This document shows, piece by piece, positions 25,980 through 36,220 of a DNA stretch of 64,000 nucleotides. The position numbers and the translations under genes are program-made. Within the stretch, counting starts at the first letter, position 1. The number at the start of each line of letters is the position of its first letter. The notes under the pieces are model-generated. The model saw only the letters and a program-made list of their open reading frames with translations. It made no database searches and was not told the DNA's origin. The DNA comes from Acanthochromis polyacanthus. Taxonomy: Eukaryota; Chordata; Actinopteri; Pomacentridae. The stretch is from NCBI RefSeq assembly GCF_021347895.1, contig NC_067122.1, forward strand, positions 11,831,983 through 11,895,982, read 5' to 3'.

Positions 25980-26885
25980 GGAGTGTCAAACATACGACTG
26001 ATGAATGGGTGAAAATCGATACTTAGTGTGAATACATTTAAAGACGCTGACAGATGCGCTTCAGTACAAAGGAGTTTGATTTGGTGGAATCCTGTCACAA
26101 CTTTAAAGTATTTTTTAAGTATAAATTTTACACATTCACAATGTACGGGGATAAATTAACCTTCAACCTTAAGAGCTGCCATGTAGTTCGCATGGTGAAT
26201 AGAATAGAATAGAATGTGCTTTATTATCATTATACAGTGTACAACATAGCAGAAGGTGCAAGATAAAAGTCTTAAAAATCTTAAAGGTAGTGCAAACAGT
26301 CTCTGTTTACAAATGTACAATATAAATGTCACAAAGAAGAGTGAATACCGAGGCCGTATGGAGCCACAGCAGCAGCAGAGACAGTGATGCATATTGAACA
26401 TTTTACATTATATTGTTGGCTGGATTGTTACATGTGAGAGTGGTGTGTCAGTTCAGGTGGTCAGGATTACAACACAAATGTGGAAATAAATGTAAATTTT
26501 AAATAATTTCTAGATCTTGACAAGTTGGTTCGATCATAAAGTTGATCATAAAGGCTGCAATGTTCAGTTCCAGATACCTGCGACTAAAAGTTTTGTGCCT
26601 TTGTAGATAAATCAAGATCTGTACGTTCTAATGTGTGAATGATAACTAAGGCATAATGTTGTTGAAGTTACATTTATTTTTCTTAAGAAATTTCAGTTTG
26701 TTCATAATGTTTTGTACAAAGATAGTTCCTTAAATGTGAACATTTTCAGAATGAACATTTTTGCACTGAAACAAAGGGAAATACTTGGAGTTGTCGTTAT
26801 TTAGAGGTTATTATGGTCTGATTTTACTGCTCTGGCCCACTTGAGATCAAATTGGGCTGTATGTGGCCCCACTTTATAGGATCCA
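25980..26885 (+). mobile_element. 'gtgtcaaacat' fish DNA element, copy 1 (interrupted)
   Basis: It begins 'ggagtgtcaaacatac' and ends near 'gggctgtatgtggccccact'. From about 26490 to 26885 it aligns base for base, in reverse, with 31930-32320. Shared blocks include 'cagttccagatacc', 'ttttgtgcctttgtagata' and 'acaaagggaaatact'. The left part also matches the right part of the other copy ('aactttaaagtatttttta' against 'gactttgaagtgtaaaaaat'). About 240 bp at 26197-26440 is absent from copy 2 and is a later insertion. The family, with ends resembling 'gtgtcaaacatgcggccc', is common in fish and lacks coding sequence. It is probably a non-autonomous DNA transposon. Confidence 0.7.
26197..26440 (-). 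repeat. retroposon tail nested in copy 1
   Basis: Read on the minus strand the 3' end is 'tgtacactgtataatgataa' then 'taaagcacattct' and an (ATTCT)n run, which appears on the plus strand as 'gaatagaatagaatagaatg'. This is a classic 3' terminus of a fish SINE/LINE. It lies inside the 'gtgtcaaacat' element and is missing from the second copy, so it inserted later. The 5' limit (26440) is inferred from where similarity to copy 2 resumes. Confidence 0.6.
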
Positions 26886-29103
<2,218 letters not shown>

Positions 29104-29455
29104 CATCCATCCATCCATCCTCTATACACCTCTTTATCCTCACTAGGGTCGCTGGAGCTTATCCCAGCTGACTCGGGCGAAGGCAGGGGACACCCTGGAC
29201 AGGTCACCAGTCTGTCACAGGGCTACATATACAGACAAACAATCACACTCAAATTCACACCTACGGGCAATTTAGAGTAACCAGTTAACCTCAGCATATT
29301 TTTGGACTGTGGGAGGAAGCCGGAGTACCTGGAGAAAACCCACGCATGCACAGGGAGAACATGCAAACTCCATGCAGAAAGATCCCAGGCCCATGCCAGG
29401 ATTTGAACCGGGATCTTCTTGCTGCAAGGCGAAAGTGCTAACCACTACTCTACTA
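29104..29455 (-). repeat. RTE-type LINE 3' end, copy 1
   Basis: It starts on the plus strand with '(ccat)n' and carries the landmark series 'cttatcccagctgactcggg', 'ggacaccctggacaggtcac', 'ttttggactgtgggaggaag', 'gggagaacatgcaaactcc' and 'ctgcaaggcgaaagtgct'. This family is one of the most abundant in teleosts and I associate it with RTE-clade (Expander/Rex3-like) 3' ends. Its (GATG)n tail reads on the minus strand, so the element is in minus orientation. No coding sequence is left in this 5'-truncated copy. Confidence 0.75.
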
Positions 29456-29504
29456 CCTTATGTGCAAAATTGTAATTGAAATAAAATTGTAATTCATTAC
29501 CCAA

Positions 29505-29545
29505 TATAATAACTTTATTAATTCTCAAAGGGAAATTCAATAAGT
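29505..29545 (-). repeat. retroelement 3' tail fragment, minus orientation
   Basis: On the minus strand: 'ttgaatttccctttgagaat' then 'taataaagttatt', the same tail signature as at 2551-2757. Only a short piece is recognisable. Confidence 0.5.
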
Positions 29546-29640
29546 TCAACCCAGGGTTTACAATTACTTTTACACAGTACGTCTTATACTTAGACAGGTA
29601 GCATTTCTTTAGAATTCTCAGATTTAGATTTGTTTAGTCT

Positions 29641-29740
29641 TTTACTGTCTGTTGTTGTTGCTAGGCGCTGCTGTCTTTACACCAAGTCAAAATCCTTGTG
29701 TGTACTCACTTGGCAATAAAGACTTTTCTGATTCTGATTT
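29641..29740 (+). repeat. retroelement 3' tail, plus orientation
   Basis: 'ctgctgtctttacaccaagt' and 'cacttggcaataaagacttt' followed by a 'ctgattctgatt' tail. A common fish non-LTR 3' end, closely following the opposite-strand fragment at 29505-29545. Confidence 0.55.
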
Positions 29741-31929
29741 TCTCTCCCTCTCTGTCTTTACATTTCCTGTCAACTCTGCATTACTGAGCCTCTAGAGGCA
29801 TAGACATCATTTAGGACATATCAAATTCTCACTAAAGACCAGAATCTCTCTTCTAAAGTGTAACTGCTGGAACCAAGATGTCCCCTGCACTCTGTTTATA
29901 GTTTAGACCACAGCTGGCTCTAAGATGATGCTCGGTTGTTCAAATATTAAATTCAGTCTTAAGGTTCACAGTAATGTAAAATCATTCTGCACCAAGAAGC
30001 CCCAAAAAATCCAAATTAAGTAAAATTAGCAAAACACAACAACTTTACTGATTGTTGCGAAAAAACCCTGAGACATTAACTGCCTTAAGAGCGACATAAA
30101 ACCGGCAGTGGCGTGAACATGACAAAGCTCTGGCTACCTTTTGCATGAAAAAAGACATTGTGCTGAAGCTTTCCCAATTTTAATTTGTCCTTGTGTAAAA
30201 GTGTGCCTCAAATTATCTAAAATGGAAGATAAACAAGAGTCAGACATGTGTCACCTTTTTACCAATTATCATTAATAAGAGCCGCATTTCGAGGGAGAGT
30301 CTCGAACAAAAACACTCGCCGCTGCTCCTCAGTGATGAAATTAAGTTGTCATTGGAGCGTCTGCCTAAATCCTGCACGCTTACAGGGAAAAAAAAGAAGA
30401 CCATTCTGAGTTCAGAGTGCCATGTAACATTCAATTACAATTTAACAGATGGGTCTCTATTAGATGGTGTTCATTTCAGGGTTGGAGACTCGAGGTCACG
30501 ACCTGCTCCTCAGGCAGGTGCTTATGTTTGACTGGGTTTTTGAAAAAAGTACGGCCAAACAGAAAGATTAGGTCCAATACAAAACACACCTGGTGGACAC
30601 GGTGTCCACATCATCCTTTACTGGAGTTTGTCTGTCGCACAAAAACACGCACAACCGCACCGGAGTGGAAATTTAAGCTGACAGTCAACATCTCAAATAA
30701 ATATATTCCTCCGTCTTTTTGTTTTAAGATATTAAAGTAATTTCTATAATTGTTTGAAACAAGTCCACTTTTCCTAATTCCCATCTGTGTCCTTGACGAC
30801 GGGGTCAGAGCCGAGCCCCTCCGCTGGCAGCTGCACCAGATGGTGAGGAGGGAAAAGAGAAAGCGTGGAGGGGAAAACAAAGAAAAGAGAAGAGAGACGA
30901 CTTCTGTCAATGTCAAACAGAGAATTAAAGTTATTTCCCTGCTTTTTGACGTGGCTTTAGTCTCCACTGCCTCAAAATGACAAGCTGATGCCCTCAGGTA
31001 ATAAAACTCAGCAACAGCGGCTGAGTGAAGGGCTGCAGAAATACCTACCTGCTCAGAAAAGTGTTTGAACCTCTAATTGTGCAGAGCCTTTGGCAAATCA
31101 GGGGGTGTTAGAGGGGAGACCTTGTCCAAACAGAGAGGAGTAAAACAACTATCCTCAGCTACTCTGGAAGAACAGGAGTAAAGACAAATACCGGCGATAA
31201 AGAGACGGATGAAAGATGGACACGGGGTTGTTTGTCGTCTTTAGAAACAGGCAGTTTTAGTTTGTCCTTCGCTGACACTAAATCTGAGGTTTAGGCGGAC
31301 TAGAATACGTGCCGCTCGCATGCTTACATGTACGTCCCGCGTTCAGAAAACACTTTTAAATAAGTGAGAAGCTTTGGTGCGAACAGCCGCATTTGCAAAA
31401 TAAGTTGTCACTCATCCGCAGGCTTTCTAATATAAACTACATTTCGACACTAATTCCTTTGTGTGACAGATTTCACAGACTGCTGCGACTGTTTGATGTT
31501 GGAGAGCAGCCATTAGGCGGTCAGTCTGTCATGATCACGTCTCTACATGGTGTTTCAGTAGCACTAAATTCACACAAATACAGCAACTAAGCAGAGTTGA
31601 GTTACTTGAGTGTGATTGAGGAAAATATTGTACCTTTTTCTGCAACATTTAACCAACACAGCTGCTCTTGTTACTTAGTAAACTGAGTATTTAAGCGCAA
31701 ACTATGTGATTTATGTGAAAACACCATGCATTATCATTAATAAAATGACTTATTAACACTTAATAAGCATGACCAAGACCATTTATAATGTTTAATGCTA
31801 CTTAAAGATTAATAAAACATTAATTAAACGTTAAAAGATGTCAGTTTTCTGTGCTATTAAATTTCCAGGACATATTTTGGCAACAATGTGGTGTTGCTGG
31901 TTTTACTTAAATATCGTCTTCTAGCAAAG
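29741..31929. other. intergenic DNA, no gene seen
   Basis: No exon or RNA gene supported. The open frames around 30417-30980 on both strands have no recognisable domain. 31720-31845 is built of repeated 'ttaataa/cattaat' text and may be an old AT-rich element. Confidence 0.5.
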
Positions 31930-32425
31930 AGGCGACAAACTCATTTCAGTTCAGGGGCCACATTCAGCCAAATTTGATCTTAAGGGGGCCGGACCCGAAA
32001 AATGATAACATACTAACCTATAAATAACGACAACTCCAAATATTTCCCTTTGTTTTAGTGCAAGAAAGTACATTCTGATAATGCTCACGTTCAAAGAACT
32101 ACCTTTGTAGAAAACATTATGAACACCCTGAAAATTCTGAAGAAAAGTAAATGCAGTTTCAACAGTATTATGTCTCAATTTACCACTTACACATAACAGA
32201 TGATCTACAAGAGTATCTACAAAGGCACAAAACATTTAGCCTCGGGTATCTGGAACTGAATGATATCATAGAGCTAGAAAATATTTTAAATTTACAGTTG
32301 TATAAATTTACAATTTGCAGTTAATGTGTTCTTATTTTTTACACTTCAAAGTCGTCCCACAGGCTGGATTGGACCCTCTGGCTGCCCGCTTTTGGCCCGC
32401 GGCCCATATGTTTGACACACCTGTT
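31930..32425 (-). mobile_element. 'gtgtcaaacat' fish DNA element, copy 2
   Basis: In the opposite orientation to the copy at 25980-26885. Plus-strand landmarks are 'caggggccacattcagcc', 'gggggccggacccgaaaaa', 'ggctggattggaccctctgg', 'ttttggcccgcggcccatat' and 'gtttgacacacctg'. It is less degraded than copy 1 at its termini and has no nested insertion. No ORF. It probably belongs to a non-autonomous DNA transposon family; I cannot fix the superfamily. Confidence 0.72.
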
Positions 32426-32510
32426 CTACCAATTATAACACTGTATGTGTAATCTGATTACTGTCCTGCTACATGTCTGTATTTGTACAAGCCGACAGCT
32501 TCATGAATTA

Positions 32511-32625
32511 CAGGGTGTCCATAAAGTCTCTTTACAATTTGAAGAATTTATTACAGTTAAGATATCTTATCGACTGCCTTTGTAATAAAGTCTTAAAATT
32601 GTAAAGAAACTTTATGTGCTCCCTG
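32511..32625. mobile_element. palindromic mariner-type MITE, 115 bp
   Basis: The two ends are near-perfect inverted repeats. Left 'cagggtgtccataaagtc' continues 'tctttacaattt'. Right, read inverted, is 'cagggagcacataaagtt' continuing 'tctttacaattt', about 26 of 30 positions matching. TA dinucleotides flank both ends (32509-32510 and 32626-32627), as expected for Tc1/mariner insertion. The interior ('gaatttattaca' against 'gactttattaca' inverted) extends the palindrome over nearly the whole element, so it can fold into one hairpin. Confidence 0.82.
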
Positions 32626-34209
32626 TATTTGTCACGATGACTTTAGATTTCTATTAGTTGCATATTAAGAACTTGGCGAGACTTACACTGACATCCTTGA
32701 ATATCTTAATAACACACGCCAGTCTTTGCGTCACGACAACGTGATTTAATCCTGGATGGCCCCGTGCACAGTGAACGTTAACAGCAGGGGTTAAATTGGG
32801 CCAGCATGGCAGCATTCATCCCCAACTCACATCCAGATATGTTTTCATTCAGCTCCACTTTCACACACGGCATCTTTGTGCTGAACAAAGAAATGTAGAG
32901 AGTCACCCTCGTCTTCACAGTTAAATATCTGTGACATGCAGAGCCTCCATTGTTCTCCAGTATTGGTGCCACCTGTGTCACTTCAAAAAAGATGTTTAGG
33001 TTTTTAAAATTTTAGCAAAACTAGTCCTTCATTTGATCCTTGACGGATACTGCATAAGAGACATTTTAGAGTTCTTCCTCCTTCTAGCTATTGTTTAGCT
33101 GTTTCCATAGAAGCGCAGGGTTTTCTATAGCAGTAAGAAATGAGCTCACAGTGAGTAAAAATGTAACAGCGACACAAAATGGGCTAAAACTACTTGGAGT
33201 TTAGATGCTCAATAACAAAATATAGCATGAAAGGATAATTCAGAACAGGAAAATGTAGTCATCTAATAGTGTTGGACACTATTTTATGACTTATGTTAGA
33301 GAGTTGCCCGCATTTAAGGAAAAAAAGCAGCCATGGTGGAAACTCCTTCAGCTTTAGGAGGCCAATTCTCCATTCTATACTTGACTTGTCTGCTCTAAAA
33401 GGCACCTTCAGAGGCAGCACTTTGGGACTTTACAAGAAAGGGGATGATAATGATGTAAGTAGGTGTCAGAAAAAATTCCATAAATAAACAGTGTGGGGCT
33501 AACTGGAAACACTCTGCACACACGCTCGTTAAAATAAGACTCTTCAGACGCCGAGGCTGTTAGGAGTCGACCCTCAGGAGAAGCAAACCAGAATAGCTCG
33601 GCCTCTCTCCTGTGACAAAGCACTTGAAAGGTAACATAATAGGGGCGAGTCGGCGGAGATAGAGCAGACTACACAGCCGCTGGTTTCTCAGCCTCTCTCT
33701 GCCAGCGTCCTCTCACTCAGATGCTGCTCAGAGTTCAATCTGGTTCTTATCTCGCCCAACGTCAAATGTAACCAAACAAGTGCAGGGAAAAAAGTGGGCA
33801 CCGGTCTGCACGTGTTCGGTCCCAATAGAAGCATGAAAAATAAGCAGGCGGCGGACTGACGACATCCGCAGCCCCTCTAGGGATTCCTGAAAAGGTCTAA
33901 CCACTCCTGCCAGGGCCGCCGTGTCAAACTTAGGAAGAGGTGCTGCGAATCATTTTACTTCCTTTAACTTAGAAACTGGCAAAGTGCAAGTATACAGATC
34001 CATTTTTTTTCTTTTTGGAGAGCAACAGTGTCACTGTAGCTCATTTTCCACACTTTAAATGTATTGAGGTGAACATTTTGCTTGTTGTTTGCTTTGTTTT
34101 AAACAGATAAATCTTGTAATATTCTACATTTTTCTCACTGTCAGAAATTTCACATTGAAAATCCACATGGTTGTACATACATACTCGTGCCAAAAGCTGA
34201 CAATAATTC
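32626..34209. other. intergenic DNA, no gene seen
   Basis: No exon, RNA gene or named repeat recognised between the MITE and the LTR retrotransposon. Confidence 0.5.
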
Positions 34210-34214
34210 CTGAC
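34210..34214. repeat. target site duplication, left (CTGAC)
   Basis: CTGAC immediately precedes the left LTR and the same five bases follow the right LTR at 39988-39992. A 5-bp duplication is normal for Ty3/gypsy-type integrases and proves that the block between arrived by integration. Confidence 0.92.
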
Positions 34215-34284
34215 TGTCACGAATCAGAGTTGGTGGACCCGAGCAGAGAACCACTCATCCAAGACTGGAGGGGATGGAGAATGA

Positions 34285-34290
34285 TTTATT
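34285..34290 (-). terminator. candidate poly(A) signal of the retrotransposon
   Basis: AATAAA on the minus strand (tttatt on plus), about 70 bp from the outer end of the 3' LTR. With transcription starting near 34676/39689 this would give an R region of roughly 400 nt and a short U5. The identical hexamer in the 5' LTR is at 39298-39303. Confidence 0.5.
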
Positions 34291-34346
34291 GGAGGAGATG
34301 AATGCTGGCGGATGGAGAAAGACAGGGTGTAGGAGAGGGGGTTCCG

Positions 34347-34556
34347 GGCAGGAGTGGGGGGTCCAGGCAGGAGTGGGGGGTCCAGGCAGGAGTGGGGGGT
34401 CCAGGCAGGAGTGGGGGTCCAGGCAGGAGTGGGGAATGCAGGCAGGAGTGGGGAATCCAGGCAGGAGTGGGGAATCCAGGCAGGAGTGGAGAATCCAGGC
34501 AGGAGTAGGGGTTCCAGGCAGGGGTGAGGGTTCCAGGCAGGAGTGAGGGTTCCCGG
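34347..34556. repeat. LTR minisatellite, 19-20-bp units
   Basis: About eleven copies of 'ggcaggagtggggggtcca' and variants (aatcca, aatgca, gttcca endings). The same array is in the other LTR at 39360-39569. It falls in the predicted R region, so both ends of the transcript would carry it. Confidence 0.9.
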
Positions 34557-34977
34557 ACAGCTGGCTGCGTGAAGGCAGGAGAAAGCAAAGTTAAAATAAG
34601 GCAGAAACTCAAACAGAAAATGTCGAAGGGCTAGAGAGCAAACCGAACTGCATGATTTCAGGTTCAATACTCTGGCAGGGAGTGGAAGGTTGAGCCGGTC
34701 TTTATTGCAGAGGTAGGTGATTAGTGGAATGGTTGTCAGCTGTCCGGGAGCCGTGCAGGTAGTTGATTACCTGAGTGGAGTCAGCTGAGAAGCTTGACTC
34801 CACTCAGGCACTGAGCTGTAGAGGGAGAGACAGGGCAGAGGAGCGGATGGGAGACAACCAGAGACAGGACAGAGGAGAGGATGGGAAACAACCAGACAGA
34901 CAGAGACAGGACAGAGGAGAGGATGGGAAACAACCAGACAGACAGAGACAGGACAGAGGAGCGGAACTGTGACAGTA

Positions 34978-34987
34978 CCCCCCCCTC
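34978..34987 (-). promoter_or_regulatory. polypurine tract
   Basis: On the minus strand, GAGGGGGGGG then TAC lies directly before the 3' LTR. This is the expected place for the plus-strand primer of a retrotransposon, and it fixes the element's orientation. Confidence 0.75.
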
Positions 34988-35111
34988 AACGGGCGCCTCC
35001 CGGCGCCCCATGGACCGAACCAACGAGGGGCCCACTGGGGCAACCAGGGAGCAGACAGACACACAGACAAACACAGGGACCAGACAGAGCGGAAGGAACC
35101 AAAAGGACAGG

Positions 35112-35360
35112 ACTAGACTGGACTGGAGCGAAGGAAAGGACAGGACTGGAGTGAAGGAAAGGACAGGACTGGAGTGAAGGAAAGGACAGGGCTGGAGTGA
35201 AGGAAAGGACAGGGCTGGAGTGAAGGAAAGGACTGGGCTGGACTGAAGGAAAGGACTGGGCTGGACTGAAGGAAAGGACTGGGCTGGACTGAAGGAAAGG
35301 ACTGGGCTGGACTGAAGGAAAGGACTGGGCTGGACTGAAGGAAAGGACTGGGCTGGACTG
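35112..35360. repeat. 23-bp minisatellite, about 10 copies
   Basis: Units begin 'aaggaaaggac' and continue 'aggactggagtg' or 'tgggctggactg'. The second variant takes over in a block at about 35220-35355. The unit is not a multiple of three. Confidence 0.88.
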
Positions 35361-35490
35361 AGCGGAGCTAGGGACAGGACTGGGCCGGGCTGGACTGGGC
35401 GGAGCTAGGGACAGGACTGGGCCGGGCTGGACTGGGCGGAGCTAGGGACAGGACTGGGCCGGGCTGGACTGGGCGGAGCTAGGGACAGGA
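35357..35490. repeat. 37-bp minisatellite, about 4 copies
   Basis: Units contain 'gcggagctagggacagga' followed by 'ctgggccgggctgga'. Near-identical copies, not a multiple of three. Confidence 0.85.
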
Positions 35491-35800
35491 CTGGACAGCA
35501 CTGAACTGAGGGCAGGACGGGACAGAACTGAACTGAGGGCAGGACGGGACAGAACTGAACTGAGGGCAGGACGGGACAGAACTGAACTGAGAGCAGGACT
35601 GGACTGGACTGGACAGGACTGAACTGAGAGCTGGGCAGGACTGGACTGGACAGGACTGAACTGAGAGCAGGACTGGACAGGACTGAACTGAACTGAGAGC
35701 AGGGCAGGACGGGGACTGGATCGGACTGAACTGAGAACTGAGCAGGACGGGGACTGGATCGGACTGAACTGAGAACTGGGCAGGACGGGGACTAGGCTGG
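35490..35800. repeat. degenerate minisatellite of about 27 bp
   Basis: Built on 'gaactgagggcaggacggga' and 'gaactgagagcaggactgga', with variable spacing. The frames running through it are serine/proline artefacts. Confidence 0.8.
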
Positions 35801-36220
35801 CCAGACATTAGCTCCGGGGGTCGGCCCGAAGGCAGAACTGTCCGGGGATGGACAGGGCGGAGGGTCCGCTCCGGAGGGCGGACCGTAGGTCGGACTAACT
35901 GGGGATGAGTGGGCCGGAGGGTCCGTTCCGGTGGGCGGAGGATCCGTTCCGGCGGACGGACCGTGGGCCGGACTGGCCAGGGATGGGCAGGACGGAGAGT
36001 CCGTTCCGGTGGGCGGCCTGGGGGTCGGACTGGACGTGGATGAGCAGGGCAGAGAGTCCGTTCCGGTGGGCGGCCCGGTCGAGGCTGGGCAAGCCGGAGG
36101 GTCCGTTTCGGGGGACGGCCCGAAGGCGGGACAGGCCGAGACCGGATCGGGCGGAGGACCCGCTTCAGAGGGTGGCCTGGCGGCTGGACGGGCCAGGACT
36201 TGACAGACAGGGTGGATCGT

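Larger units (their letters stand above)
34215..34974 (-). repeat. 3' LTR (relative to the element)
   Basis: Runs tgtcacgaatc ... actgtgaca on the plus strand. I see no difference from the right LTR at 39228-39987, a constant offset of 5,013 bp. It contains a 19-20-bp minisatellite (34347-34556), a U3 hairpin (34770-34808), a TATA-like CAATAAAG and a roughly 42-bp repeat (34859-34968). The minus-strand AATAAA at 34285-34290 is the likely poly(A) signal. Confidence 0.95.
34988..36220 (-). other. 3' untranslated interior of the retrotransposon
   Basis: Between the ORF stop and the polypurine tract lie about 1.2 kb of further tandem repeats that are not organised in multiples of three: a 23-bp array (35112-35360), a 37-bp array (35357-35490), a roughly 27-bp array of 'ctgaactgag' text (35490-35800), and a degenerate array of longer units built on 'gtccgttccggtgggcgg' (35820-36200). 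No pol domains are present here. Confidence 0.75.

Noticed and set aside
31720..31845. AT-rich 'cattaataaa' text resembling 47790-47915
   Set aside because: Both stretches have the style of an old repeat, but I could not align them convincingly to each other.
34224..34667. 147-codon minus frame in each LTR (also 39237-39680)
   Set aside because: Produced by the LTR minisatellite; both copies are LTR sequence with no coding role expected.
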